Position numbers and translations under genes: made by a program. From the NCBI RefSeq assembly GCF_945605565.1, contig NZ_OX216966.1, positions 6,068,001 to 6,132,000 of the forward strand: a DNA stretch of 64,000 bases, in the 5' to 3' direction. The stretch comes from Paenibacillus dendritiformis (lineage in GTDB: Bacteria; Bacillota; Bacilli; Paenibacillales; Paenibacillaceae). Positions 50,950 to 60,377 of this stretch are shown one piece after another. The number at the start of each line of letters is the position of its first letter. Position 1 is the first letter of the stretch. Under the pieces are notes generated by a model. The model was not told the DNA's origin. It worked only from the letters and a program-made list of their open reading frames with translations, and searched no databases.

Positions 50950-51518
50950 CCTTATCACCATTCTCCCGTCTACTCAGAACCGGTCGCATTCCGGGCTGAA
51001 AAGCCAATTCACCTATCCGTCTTTTCCCTTTATCCGCATTCTCCCACTCACTCAGAACCGGTCGCATTGCTTCGCCTATATCCACCCATCCGGTCTTATA
51101 TCCCTTATCACCATTCTCCCGTCTACTCAGAACCGGTCGCATTTCGGCTGAAAAGCCAATTCACCTATCCGTCTTTTTCCTTTATCCGTATTCTCCCATC
51201 CGCTCAGAACCGTTAGGATTGCTTCACCTGTATCTACCCATCCGGTCTTATATCCCTTATCACCGTTCTCCCGTCTACTCAGAACCGGTCGCATTTCGGG
51301 CTGAAAAGCCAATTTACCTGTCCGTCTTTTTTCCTTTATCCGCATTCTCCCACTCACTCAGAACCGGTCGCATTGCTTCGCCTATATCCACCCATCCGGT
51401 CTTATATCCCTTATCACCATTCTCCCGTCTACTCAGAACCGGTCGCATTTCGGGCTGAAAAGCCAATTCAGCTATCCGTCTTTTTTCCTTTATCCCCATT
51501 CTCCCATCTGCTCAGAAG
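50950..51518 (+). repeat. Eight-unit array of the dispersed repeat family, locus 4
   Basis: Two alternating forms, each about 77 bp, start at 50950, 51027, 51103, 51179, 51255, 51333, 51409 and 51487. Form A begins CCTTATCACCATTCTCCCGT, then CTACTCAGAACCGGTCGCAT. Form B begins CCTTTATCCGCATTCTCCCA, then CTCACTCAGAACCGG. The A+B period is 152-154 bp. Identity between distant units is very high, implying recent unequal exchange or gene-conversion. Confidence 0.9.
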
Positions 51519-51609
51519 GTATTATATTGATGAACGGTTTCTAAATGAACGGGTCACTCCGGTATCCATGGGATGCTGCAGGGTAGAGAAGAACTCAAGG
51601 TCTGTTTCA

Positions 51610-51945
51610 AAATCCTAGCTTGCGGTCCGAACGACTAATTCTCTTTTCTGAGTAGAGGGGAGAGTGCTCGTAAGGACATGAAAACCTATATCTTCATCTG
51701 CAGCAACCCATTATTTACACATCAAAAGAAACTACTCAAGTACCCCTATCCCGCGCATTCATATATCAAAATTATTTCTTAACCGATGGGCCGTATCGGC
51801 ACCACCAAGCGGCTGTATGTATAGAACTCAATGCATGTTGAAAACTCCTATCTTTGCGGCCCGAACGACTAATTCTCTTTTCTGAGTGGAGGGGAGAATG
51901 CTCGTAAGGACATGAAAACCTATACCTTCACCTGCAGCAGCCCAT
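51610..51945 (-). repeat. Direct duplication carrying two inverted copies of the dispersed repeat
   Basis: About 105 bp starting at 51610 recurs at 51841, from AAAATCCTAGCTTGCGG through to the CAGCAACCCA end. Each copy contains the family core in minus orientation (51646-51679 and 51880-51914: TTCTGAGTAGAGGGGAGAGT, then GCTCGTAAGGACATG). Confidence 0.8.
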
Positions 51946-52052
51946 CCCCATCAAAAGAAAATGCGCAAGCATTCCCGCCCGCGCATTCTATATAGCGTAT
52001 AACATTCTATATAGCGTATAAGTTTGTTCGTTACGCATTGCTTAACCGGGTT

Positions 52053-53195
52053 CTACTCTTCAATCCCTGCAAGCACTTCGTACCAGACGCCCCGCTTGCT
52101 GTACAAGGTCTCGCGGACATGCTTCCAGCCGCCCATCTCTTCGATGCCGAACAATCCCGCCGGTTCGGGATAGCGGTCCCCCGTCTCCTCCCTCACTGAC
52201 GGAGCGACAGGACGGAACCCGGCTTCCGCCAGCAGGCGCTGGGCCTTCGGCTCCCGCAAGTAATCGACGAACGCTTGGGCGATGTCTGTCGTGCCATGTT
52301 CTTGTGCATAGCGATCGACTACGACGACAGGGTTGTCGATGCGAATCGTCCGCTCCGGCCGGACCAGCTCGTATGCGACGCCCGCTTGCATGCGGGACAG
52401 GATTTCGTTCTCGTAGGTCACGATGACGTCGCCTACGCCGTATTCGAAGGCGGCCATCGACGCCCTGCCGCTTTTGTCCATCGAGATGACATTCCGGTGA
52501 ACGCTCATCAACAGCTCCTTCGCCCGGCGCTGACCGTCCTCACCCCGATCCTTCGCCTCCAGAAGGCCGGCTCCGTATATCGCATTAATATCCCATTGGG
52601 CGCCGCCCGATGTCTTCGGGTTCGGATAGAGGACTTGAACGCCCGGCTTGGTCAGATCGTTCCAGTCGCGAATCTGATGCGGGTTCCCTTGCCGCGTCCC
52701 CAGCACGACGATGGAGCCGGTGACCATGCCTCCATAAGTGTCCCGTGATTGCCAATCAGCCGGTACCAGTCCGGCCTGTACGAGCTTATCGACATCGCCC
52801 TCCATCGAGAAGAGCGCGACATCCGCTTCCAGGCCGCCGGCAATCGAGCGCGCTTGCGTGCCCGAGGCTTCGTAGGACTCCTGGAATACGACATGCTGTC
52901 CGGTCTTCGCCTTCCAATCCGCCGCGAATTCAGGCAATATCCGCTGCATCACGTCCTTCATGACGGAATAGGCGCCAATGACGAGCGTAACGCTGTCTTG
53001 ACCAGACTCCCCCGGCAAAGGAGAGACGATCTCCCCGGACGGGGACGGTAGAGGGGCAGATACGGCAGTTGTCTGGTCCTGCCTCCCCTCCTGCGGAGAG
53101 GAAGCCCGCTCGCCTGGACTGCAGCCGAACAAGAGGATGAAGATGATGACTGTCGCTATAAAGCCGGATAGGCCGCGTGATTCGTCCCTGTCCAT
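52053..53195 (-). CDS. Sulfate/thiosulfate-binding lipoprotein
   Basis: This is a 380-residue lipoprotein of the CysP/Sbp class. The lipobox is LLFGC, and a Ser/Pro/Gln-rich linker precedes the fold. Family sequences include VVFQESYEASGTQARSIAGGLEADVALFS (cited from about 90-120) and YPNPKTSGGAQWDINAIYGAGL. It is the distal gene of the sulfate operon, a less common order in which the binding protein comes last. ATG at 53195 follows AAGGAGGAGGGG. Confidence 0.92.
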   Translation of the reverse strand: MDRDESRGLSGFIATVIIFILLFGCSPGERASSPQEGRQDQTTAVSAPLPSPSGEIVSPLPGESGQDSVTLVIGAYSVMKDVMQRILPEFAADWKAKTGQHVVFQESYEASGTQARSIAGGLEADVALFSMEGDVDKLVQAGLVPADWQSRDTYGGMVTGSIVVLGTRQGNPHQIRDWNDLTKPGVQVLYPNPKTSGGAQWDINAIYGAGLLEAKDRGEDGQRRAKELLMSVHRNVISMDKSGRASMAAFEYGVGDVIVTYENEILSRMQAGVAYELVRPERTIRIDNPVVVVDRYAQEHGTTDIAQAFVDYLREPKAQRLLAEAGFRPVAPSVREETGDRYPEPAGLFGIEEMGGWKHVRETLYSKRGVWYEVLAGIEE

Positions 53196-53214
53196 CTTGC
53201 CCCTCCTCCTTCGT

Positions 53215-54285
53215 TCAGCCCGTAATATGAACAGGCACAAGCTCCGACTTCAGCCGGTTCTCGACCACCCAGCTCTCGTCTCCCTCGAACATATAGACGC
53301 GATGGATCAGAACCTGGACCTGCTCGCCTGCCTGAAGCTGCGGTCTTTCCAAGGAACGGTACGTTTTCAGCACCAGATCGCCCACCTGGACCTCTACCAT
53401 CCATTCGCTGCCCCGGAAATGGACCGCCTTGACGCGTCCGGACTCGCTCGCGGACGCCAGCCTTACCTCGCCTTCCCTCCCGACCTCGATATATTCCGGC
53501 CGAATAAGGATTCTCATCTCTCCCCCGGCGTCCAGCATTTCAAACCCTTTCAAGGCGTATATATCATTCAAAATGGTCGATTCCCCAATGAATTCGGCGA
53601 CAAAAGGCGTCTCCGGCATTTTATAGATTTCCCATGGCGTCCCTTTCTGCTCGACGCGTCCCTGGTTGATGATCATAATCTCATCCGCCACCTCGATCGC
53701 CTCGTCCTGATCATGCGTCACGAAAATCGAGGTGATGCCTACGCGCTCGATCAGCTCCCGCAGCCAGCTTCGCAGCTCCTGGCGAATCTTCGCATCAATG
53801 GCCGCGAACGGCTCGTCGAGGAGCAGCAGCTGCGGCTCAGGGGCCAGCGCCCGGGCGAATGCGACCCGCTGCCGCTGCCCGCCGGACAGCTGATGCGGGT
53901 ACCTCCGTTCCACTCCGGATAGTCCGGTCAGCTCCAAGAGCTCGGCTACACGTTCACGAATCCGCGGCTTCGGCCATTTCTGAATATGCAGCCCGAAGGC
54001 AATGTTGTCATAGACATTCATATGCTTGAACAGCGCATAGTTCTGGAACACGAAGCCGATGCCCCGCTGCTGCGGAGGCACATCATTGACGACGGTCCCC
54101 TGGAACAATATCTCGCCTCGATCCGGATGTTCCAGCCCGGCCAGCATCCGCAGCACCGATGTCTTCCCGCCGCCGCTCGGCCCGAGCAGGCCGATGAGCT
54201 GGCCGGGTTCGACGGAGAAGCTAACATCCCGAACGGCGTGATAGGCGCCGAACCATTTATTTAACTGGCGAACCTCGATATGCAT
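53215..54285 (-). CDS. cysA: Sulfate/thiosulfate ABC transporter ATPase
   Basis: This 356-residue ATPase has Walker A GPSGGGKTSVLRMLAGLEHP, signature LSGGQRQRVAFARALA and Walker B LLLDEPFAAID. The C-terminal TOBE-like domain (about 240-350) is typical of CysA. ATG at 54285 follows AAGGAG and lies 1 bp after cysW. Confidence 0.93.
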   Translation of the reverse strand: MHIEVRQLNKWFGAYHAVRDVSFSVEPGQLIGLLGPSGGGKTSVLRMLAGLEHPDRGEILFQGTVVNDVPPQQRGIGFVFQNYALFKHMNVYDNIAFGLHIQKWPKPRIRERVAELLELTGLSGVERRYPHQLSGGQRQRVAFARALAPEPQLLLLDEPFAAIDAKIRQELRSWLRELIERVGITSIFVTHDQDEAIEVADEIMIINQGRVEQKGTPWEIYKMPETPFVAEFIGESTILNDIYALKGFEMLDAGGEMRILIRPEYIEVGREGEVRLASASESGRVKAVHFRGSEWMVEVQVGDLVLKTYRSLERPQLQAGEQVQVLIHRVYMFEGDESWVVENRLKSELVPVHITG

Positions 54286-54286
54286 G

Positions 54287-55159
54287 TCAATCGACTCCTT
54301 TGTGCCCTTTATGCTTTTTTGCCCATTCCATAAGCAAAAGCAGTACGACCGATACGCATGCCAACACAAGCGCGAGGCTGCCGGCCGAACCGATATTGAA
54401 ATTCTCCACATCCTGGTAGACCAGCGTCGTCGCCGTCTGTGTCTTATTCATGATGTTGCCGGATACGACCAGGACGGCCCCGAATTCACCCAGCGAACGG
54501 GCAATCGTAAGCACGACCCCGTACGTGACCGCCCATTGGATGGACGGCCAAGTGACCTTCCAGAAGATCGTCCAGTCGTACGCTCCCAGCGTCGAAGCCG
54601 CCTCTTCCTGCTGCGTACCAAGCTCCTGCAGCACGGGGGCCACTTCCCTGACCATCATCGGGAACGTCACGAACAAGGTCGCGAGCACCATTCCGGGGAA
54701 AGCATAGACGACAGGCATGCCCATCCCGGAGAACAGGGCGCCGAGCACGGTATTCGGCCCGAGCAGCAGTACGATCATGAAGCCGCCGATGACAGGCGAT
54801 ACGGCGAACGGAAGATCGACGATGCTGTTCAGCAGCCGCCGGGCCCGCTTGCCCAGCCAGCGCCCGCGAACGAGCAGCAGGGCGAACAGGACGCCGAATA
54901 TCGTGTTGAGTATCGTCACGACGATAACAACGGCTCCGGTCATGGCCATCGCATGCAGCGCCTCCGGCCGGGTGAGAGCGGCAGCGAAGGAGGAGAAGCC
55001 GCCGCGGAACGCTTCGGCTCCGATCTGGGCCAATGGAGCCAGCAGCAGGAGCAAAAAAATGGCATACGTCATCCCGATGAAGGCGGCGCGCGTTTTGGAT
55101 AACTGCGCTGGTCTCGAATGCCGGGAAGCTACGGGGAGGGAAGCGGATTTGTCTGTCAT
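54287..55159 (-). CDS. cysW: Sulfate/thiosulfate ABC transporter permease
   Basis: This 290-residue permease has six helices, with the CysW signature SIVDLPFAVSPVIGGFMIVLL and EAA-type loop EEAASTLGAYDWTIFWKVTWP. It overlaps cysT by ATGA. Confidence 0.92.
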   Translation of the reverse strand: MTDKSASLPVASRHSRPAQLSKTRAAFIGMTYAIFLLLLLAPLAQIGAEAFRGGFSSFAAALTRPEALHAMAMTGAVVIVVTILNTIFGVLFALLLVRGRWLGKRARRLLNSIVDLPFAVSPVIGGFMIVLLLGPNTVLGALFSGMGMPVVYAFPGMVLATLFVTFPMMVREVAPVLQELGTQQEEAASTLGAYDWTIFWKVTWPSIQWAVTYGVVLTIARSLGEFGAVLVVSGNIMNKTQTATTLVYQDVENFNIGSAGSLALVLACVSVVLLLLMEWAKKHKGHKGVD

Positions 55160-55971
55160 GGCGATACCCTCCGCGACTGCAGCATGCCCACCAGCCAGAG
55201 AATGAGGAACGAGATCGTCAGCAGCAGCACCGAGACGACGGCGGCGCCTTGGGGATTGTCGCTCTCGATCTCCCCGAAAATATAGACTGACGCAACGAGC
55301 GTCTTGCTTGGAATGTTGCCCGCGACGAGCACGACAGCCCCGAATTCGGCCATCGCCCGGGAGAAGGCGAGCATCGCGCCGCTGAGGATGCCCGGCAGCA
55401 TCTGAGGCAGCAGTACGCGCAGGAAGGTCCGCAGCCGTGACGCGCCGAGCGTGTAGGATGCTTCCTCTTCGGAGCGATCCGCCTCTTCGAGCAGCGGCTG
55501 CACCGCCCGGATAACGAACGGGAACGTCACAAAGACCATCGAGACGACGATCGCCGGCTCAGCAAGCACAAGGCGCCAGCCAACGGCTTCCGCCGTCTGG
55601 CCCGCCAGGCTGCCCGGACCGAGCAGAAGCAAAATCATCAGCCCGCCCACTGCGGTCGGCAGCGCAAACGGCAGATCAACGAGGCTGTTCAGCCATGCTC
55701 TTCCCACGAACCGGTACCGGTGAAGCACCCAGGCTGTCATCGTGCCGATGATCATATTGATTGCGGTCGCGATCAGCGCCAACCGGAACGTCAATGCAAT
55801 GGCATGCCAGGCGAGCGGCTCGGCAATGCTTTCTCCAAATGCCTGCCAGCCTCCGCTGAACGATTGCACATAAATCCCGCCGATGGGCAGCACAATGAGC
55901 AGAAAAACATATAACAGCAATGTCGAGCGGAATCCCCAGATTGCCCCTTTGTGCCGCAGGACACCATTCAC
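55156..55971 (-). CDS. cysT: Sulfate/thiosulfate ABC transporter permease
   Basis: This 271-residue permease has six helices, with the CysT signature LVDLPFALPTAVGGLMILLLL and loop EEEASYTLGASRLRTFLRVLLP. GTG at 55971 lies 8 bases after GGAGG. It is the first gene of the operon. Confidence 0.92.
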   Translation of the reverse strand: MNGVLRHKGAIWGFRSTLLLYVFLLIVLPIGGIYVQSFSGGWQAFGESIAEPLAWHAIALTFRLALIATAINMIIGTMTAWVLHRYRFVGRAWLNSLVDLPFALPTAVGGLMILLLLGPGSLAGQTAEAVGWRLVLAEPAIVVSMVFVTFPFVIRAVQPLLEEADRSEEEASYTLGASRLRTFLRVLLPQMLPGILSGAMLAFSRAMAEFGAVVLVAGNIPSKTLVASVYIFGEIESDNPQGAAVVSVLLLTISFLILWLVGMLQSRRVSP

Positions 55972-56363
55972 CCCAGACTCCTCCAATCCGCAACAAATAT
56001 AACATTAATCCTACTTGTTTACTTGGTGTTTATTGTGAATACAATACCAAAAACTAGAACAGAACGTCAATACCTAACTGATTCTTATGCAACTTATTCG
56101 AAATGCTTATGATAGGTGATTACCCAGTGCTAGATTTTTGCGGAGGGTGATAATCTTGGGGCGGATGCTTCGGGCAAGAACGGAAAGAGCGGAAAAGTGC
56201 TTCGGAGGCGAAGGCAGCAGAATCGGAGGCAAATACAGCAGATTTCAAAGGGGATGACGTGGGCATGGGAAGCCGGGTCAGATCTAAACAGGACAGCCGC
56301 GGCAAAATGACGAGGCTGCCCTGTCTGTCGGATGAGCAGGATATATCGGGGGAAAGGCAGGAA
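55972..56363. other. Intergenic region upstream of the sulfate operon
   Basis: It holds the operon promoter (56041-56070), a 21-bp tandem pair (56202-56243, each starting TCGGAGGC and ending CAGCAGA) and a CAGG/CCTG hairpin near 56290-56325 after the TetR gene. No gene is supported. Confidence 0.55.
56041..56070 (-). promoter_or_regulatory. Sigma-A promoter of the sulfate operon
   Basis: On the minus strand TTGACG (56070-56065) and TATTGT (56046-56041) are 18 bases apart. No S-box riboswitch is seen. Confidence 0.55.
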
Positions 56364-56966
56364 CTACGCCGATTGCGCCGCATCCAATACCCTCCGGTAC
56401 AAAAAACGAATATGGGCCAGGGCAGCCGGTTTGATCTCTTCATAGGTGACTTGATCTTGAATGTAGAAGGAGATGAATCCGTGCATTGCCAAAAATATAC
56501 TAAGCGGAATATTATGACGCTCCTGCTCCGAATGCGCATTGCCTGCCATGGCCTGCCTGACGATGGTCGAGAACATCTCCAGGCAGCGGCCCTGCTCGGT
56601 CCGTGCATAGGCAAGCAATTCCTCATCTCGCGTCATGAACATAATCTCGTAATGGTGGGGATGATCCAGACCGAACCGGACGAACTCCAGCATGACTTGC
56701 TCCATCTTGGACAATCCTTCGGAAGGAGCCTGGTTGAGAACACGTTCGAACAGCCGTTCGAGCCGATTGAAATCTTCCCGGACAAGCGCATAGAACAGTT
56801 CGGCTTTATCTTTGAAATGATAGTAGAGCGAGCCATGGCTGTACCCCAGATGCTGGCCGATGCTTCGCATGGAGATAGCCCGGTACCCTTTGGTTACGAA
56901 CAAGTGGCGCGCCACTTCCAAGATTCGCTCTCGCGACAATTCTTGATCCACTGCTTTTCTCGGCAT
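56364..56966 (-). CDS. TetR-family transcriptional regulator
   Basis: This 200-residue regulator has an N-terminal HTH (ARHLFVTKGYRAISMRSIGQHLGYSHGSLYYHFKDKAEL, cited from residues 17-55), followed by a TetR C-terminal ligand-binding domain. The ligand and target are unknown. It lies 11 bp after the YigZ-family gene and may be co-transcribed with it. Confidence 0.9.
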   Translation of the reverse strand: MPRKAVDQELSRERILEVARHLFVTKGYRAISMRSIGQHLGYSHGSLYYHFKDKAELFYALVREDFNRLERLFERVLNQAPSEGLSKMEQVMLEFVRFGLDHPHHYEIMFMTRDEELLAYARTEQGRCLEMFSTIVRQAMAGNAHSEQERHNIPLSIFLAMHGFISFYIQDQVTYEEIKPAALAHIRFLYRRVLDAAQSA

Positions 56967-56977
56967 AGCGGTTCTCC

Positions 56978-57631
56978 TTATTCCCCTTCAATGTAATAAG
57001 TAGGATCTCCCTTCCGAATCACGGCCTGCCCTTGCGTGAGATCCGTGATCCATGCGACAAACCGGTCGGCGTCCGACGCCACGGGCAAGCACGTCAAGGT
57101 CACCTTGTCGGTAAATTGCGTCTCTCCCATCCTCGTCTCTTTGTTACGCAATTCATTTTCCAATTTGCCAAGCCATGTGTAATCAATGTCAACGAACACT
57201 TCCTGATGCAGCACTTTCTCAATAGCCTCCGCCGCTTCGATAGCGGCAACGGCACCATCGGTGTAGGCCCGAATCAGACCTCCGGCTCCGAGCAGAATTC
57301 CGCCGAAATACCGGGTTACGACGATAGCCGTATTTTTCAGCCCTTGGTTGCGAATGACTTCCAGGATCGGCTTGCCGGCCGTTCCGCTTGGTTCGCCGTC
57401 ATCTGACGCCTTCTGAATCTCGTCGCGCTCGCCTATCATATAGGCCGAGCAGTTGTGCGTGGCATTCCAATGTTTACGTTTAATCTCCTCTATAAATGCA
57501 ATTGCCTCTTCCTCGGTCTCGACCGGGCGGCCGTATCCGATAAAGCGAGACTTTTTGATGACAATCTCCTTGCTCCCGAATTGACGAACCGTCTTGTAAC
57601 GTTCTAACAGGGGAATCACCTCTCCATGCAT
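56978..57631 (-). CDS. YigZ/IMPACT (UPF0029) family protein
   Basis: This 217-residue protein has the IMPACT-domain signature DDGEPSGTAGKPILEVI and VVTRYFGGILLGAGGLIRAY. A C-terminal DUF1949-like domain follows. Family members are linked to translation or general stress, without a defined reaction. The start is uncertain: ATG at 57631 gives the usual length, and a GTG at 57667 is in frame. Confidence 0.88.
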   Translation of the reverse strand: MHGEVIPLLERYKTVRQFGSKEIVIKKSRFIGYGRPVETEEEAIAFIEEIKRKHWNATHNCSAYMIGERDEIQKASDDGEPSGTAGKPILEVIRNQGLKNTAIVVTRYFGGILLGAGGLIRAYTDGAVAAIEAAEAIEKVLHQEVFVDIDYTWLGKLENELRNKETRMGETQFTDKVTLTCLPVASDADRFVAWITDLTQGQAVIRKGDPTYYIEGE

Positions 57632-57689
57632 GTTCAACAAGGCCCGGTATCCGCCCCTGTCAAACACCCTCTTCCATGAGTGCCAAGAA

Positions 57690-57716
57690 AGCAGTTCTCC
57701 CGTACGGAGAACTGCT
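57690..57716. terminator. Bidirectional intrinsic terminator
   Basis: AGCAGTTCTCC and GGAGAACTGCT form an 11-bp stem with a short loop, between pgi and the YigZ-family gene. Confidence 0.75.
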
Positions 57717-57759
57717 TCCCGGCTTATCGCTTATCTTCGATGTATCGGCGGCTGCCCGA

Positions 57760-59115
57760 TTAGCGGGACAGTCTCGCCTCCAGTTCAGCCTTCTCTGCCT
57801 CATAGCCTGGTTTGCCCAGCAAGGCGAACATATTTTTCTTATAGGCTTCCACGCCCGGCTGATCAAAAGGATTGACGCCAAGCAGGTAGCCGCTGATCCC
57901 GCATGCCTTTTCAAAGAAGTATACCAAATAACCGAAGGAGTAAGGGGTCATGTCCGGAATCGTAACAATCAGATTCGGCACATTGCCATCCGTATGCGCA
58001 AGCATCGTTCCTTCGAACGCTTTCTTGTTGACGAAGTCCATCGTCTTGCCGGCCAGGAAGTTCAGCCCGTCCAAATCGTCCGCATCTTCCTGAATCGTTA
58101 CTTGATGCGGCACTTCCGCAACCTGAATAATCGTCTCGAACAGGTTCCGCGTTCCTTCTTGAATGAACTGCCCCATCGAGTGAAGATCAGTGGAGAAGTC
58201 GACGGCGGCCGGGTAGATTCCTTTGTTGTCTTTGCCTTCGCTCTCCCCGTACAGCTGCTTCCACCATTCCGACACATAGTGCAGGGACGGCTCATAGTTC
58301 ACGAGAATCTCGATAGCCTTGCCTTTGCGGTACAGCGCATTGCGGACGGCCGCATACTGATAGCTCTCGTTCTGCGCCACATCAGGGTTGCTGTACGCTT
58401 CCGCCGCGGCTTGCGCCCCTTGCATCATCTCGTCGATGTTGATGCCGGCTACTGCGATTGGCAGCAAGCCTACCGCTGTCAACACTGAGTATCTTCCGCC
58501 CACGTCGTCCGGAATGACGAACGTCTCGTAGCCTTCCTCGGTCGACAGCTTTTTCAGCGCGCCCTTCTCGCGGTCCGTCGTCGCAAAGATGCGCTTCTTC
58601 GCTTCTTCCTTGCCATATTTTTTCTCCAGCGCCTCGCGGAAGATGCGGAACGCAATCGCCGGCTCTGTCGTTGTGCCGGATTTGGAGATGACATTGACGG
58701 AGAAATCCTTGCCCTCGATGAGTTCCATCAGATGGGCGATATACGTCGAGCTGATGTTGTTCCCCGCGAAATAAATCTCCGGCGTCTTGCGCTTGTCCTT
58801 CGGCAGCATGTTGTAGAAGGAATGTCCCAGCATCTCGATGGCTGCACGCGCTCCCAGATAGGAGCCCCCGATGCCGATGACGATCAGCACGTCGGAGTTG
58901 GATTGAATCCGGGCCGCCGCTTCCTTGATGCGTGCGAATTCTTCCTTGTCATATTGGGAAGGGAGGTCGATCCAGCCCAGGTAATCCGTACCGGCTCCGC
59001 TCTTATTATGTAGCTGCTCATGCGCCAAGCGAATGGGCTCTTTAAAGTAATCAATTTCATGCTGACTTACGAATGTCAACGCCTTGCTGTAATCAAAGTG
59101 CACTTTTTTGGTCAT
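57760..59115 (-). CDS. pgi: Glucose-6-phosphate isomerase
   Basis: This 451-residue enzyme interconverts glucose 6-phosphate and fructose 6-phosphate. The phosphate-binding and catalytic segments are [32 protein letters not shown] and [21 protein letters not shown]. Length is typical of the Gram-positive short form. ATG at 59115 follows GAGGAGGG. Confidence 0.97.
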   Translation of the reverse strand: MTKKVHFDYSKALTFVSQHEIDYFKEPIRLAHEQLHNKSGAGTDYLGWIDLPSQYDKEEFARIKEAAARIQSNSDVLIVIGIGGSYLGARAAIEMLGHSFYNMLPKDKRKTPEIYFAGNNISSTYIAHLMELIEGKDFSVNVISKSGTTTEPAIAFRIFREALEKKYGKEEAKKRIFATTDREKGALKKLSTEEGYETFVIPDDVGGRYSVLTAVGLLPIAVAGINIDEMMQGAQAAAEAYSNPDVAQNESYQYAAVRNALYRKGKAIEILVNYEPSLHYVSEWWKQLYGESEGKDNKGIYPAAVDFSTDLHSMGQFIQEGTRNLFETIIQVAEVPHQVTIQEDADDLDGLNFLAGKTMDFVNKKAFEGTMLAHTDGNVPNLIVTIPDMTPYSFGYLVYFFEKACGISGYLLGVNPFDQPGVEAYKKNMFALLGKPGYEAEKAELEARLSR

Positions 59116-59359
59116 CGTACACCCTCCTCGAGTATTGGTTGACTTTGCCACTTTAACCCATGAAAATCAATATAGTCCTAGGATACTGGATTTCGCCTTG
59201 AAACACAAGGGAACGCCCTGTAATAAAAAGGTTTACATGATAAAATTAATTGTTATTATACCATGAAACGGGCGGTAACATACAGAAACAACATGCAGAC
59301 AAGAAGGTTGCTTTCCTATGTTACAATGGAGACGAAGGAAATGACAACGTGAGGTGACG

Positions 59360-60256
59360 ATGCGAATGAAAGTAGCCGTATTGGGTTTAGGAACGATGGG
59401 GGCGCCAATGGCCGCCAATCTGATTCGCCAAGGCTTCGAGGTGACGGTGTACAACCGTTCCGCCGGCAAAGCGGACGAGCTGGTGGCGATGGGTGCCCGT
59501 GCAACGCAATCGCCGCAGGAAGCGGCCCTCAATCAGGAAATCGTCTTGACGATGGTAAGCGACGACCAGTCGATTGAAGCGGTCTATTATGGCGAGCAGG
59601 GTCTATTGAACAGCGTTCGCGAAGGCATGATCGTGATTGATTCGAGCACCATCTCGCCTTCTCTGGTCAAGCGGGTGACTGCGGATGTGGAAGCTCGCGG
59701 GGGAACCTTCCTCGATGCCCCGGTTACGGGGAGCAAGCCAGCCGCGATCGCGGGCACGCTCGTGTTCATGGTCGGCGGGCCGCAGGAGGCGCTCCACAAG
59801 GCAATGCCGGCTTTCGAAGCGATGGGAGGCCGAATCGTCCATGTCGGACCGAACGGCAGCGGATCCATTACGAAGCTGGCACATAACGCCATCGTCGGCA
59901 TCAACAATGCGGCGCTCGCCGAAGGCTTCTCGATGGTGGCGCGCGCAGGCGTCGACCCGGCGGCCTTTCTCGAAGTGGTGCGCAACGGCAGCGCCGGCAG
60001 CAAGGCAGCCGAGCTGAAGGGAGAGAAAATTATCGAAGGCAACTTCGACAATCAGTTCTCCTTGAAGCTGATGCTGAAGGATCTGAAGCTCGCTTCCCGT
60101 CTCACTGAAGATATGCAATCGCCTTCCCCGATGCTGGATGCGGCCAAGAGCCTGTTCCAGATGGGGCAGACGGCAGGTTATGGCGAAGAGGATTTGTGCT
60201 CCGTCGTGAAAATGTACGAGCAGTGGATCGGGCAGCCGATCGGGAAAAGCAAATAA
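59360..60256 (+). CDS. NAD(P)-dependent beta-hydroxyacid dehydrogenase (3-hydroxyisobutyrate/tartronate type)
   Basis: This is a 298-residue enzyme. The N-terminal Rossmann motif is VLGLGTMGAPMAANLIRQGF, the substrate loop is DAPVTGSKPAAIAGTL and the catalytic lysine is in GSITKLAHNAIVG. Members include 3-hydroxyisobutyrate dehydrogenase, tartronate semialdehyde reductase and GLYR-type reductases. The substrate is not determined. The start at 59360 follows GAGG; 59366 is also possible. Confidence 0.9.
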   Translation: MRMKVAVLGLGTMGAPMAANLIRQGFEVTVYNRSAGKADELVAMGARATQSPQEAALNQEIVLTMVSDDQSIEAVYYGEQGLLNSVREGMIVIDSSTISPSLVKRVTADVEARGGTFLDAPVTGSKPAAIAGTLVFMVGGPQEALHKAMPAFEAMGGRIVHVGPNGSGSITKLAHNAIVGINNAALAEGFSMVARAGVDPAAFLEVVRNGSAGSKAAELKGEKIIEGNFDNQFSLKLMLKDLKLASRLTEDMQSPSPMLDAAKSLFQMGQTAGYGEEDLCSVVKMYEQWIGQPIGKSK

Positions 60257-60272
60257 ACGTCGATGCATAATA

Positions 60273-60305
60273 AAGGGAGTGGGCGCCTATGCGCCGCACT
60301 CCCTT
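60273..60305. terminator. Bidirectional intrinsic terminator
   Basis: AAGGGAGTG with GCGC pairs with GCGC and CACTCCCTT around CTAT; T-rich sequence follows. It separates convergent genes. Confidence 0.75.
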
Positions 60306-60377
60306 CGTGCGTTTATCCGCTAAGGACCGCGGACATCAGCCTCCCGCCGCGAGCTAGCGCCCGTGCAAGCTGAGCGC

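Larger units (their letters stand above)
50618..52052. other. 1.4-kb gene-free region of dispersed repeats
   Basis: No gene is supported. The region has a hairpin after the GDPD gene, a pyrimidine-rich patch with repeated CGTTCC near 50830-50920, the eight-unit array (50950-51518) and a 105-bp direct duplication (51610-51945). Frames that cross the array are by-products of the repeat period. Confidence 0.7.

Noticed and set aside
50767..51618. Several small proteins of repeated sequence
   Set aside because: They follow the 77-bp repeat period on both strands. No start has a ribosome binding site and the units behave as DNA repeats.
55972..56120. An S-box (SAM) riboswitch before the sulfate operon
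   Set aside because: No S-box conserved blocks or terminator occur between the promoter and the first gene.
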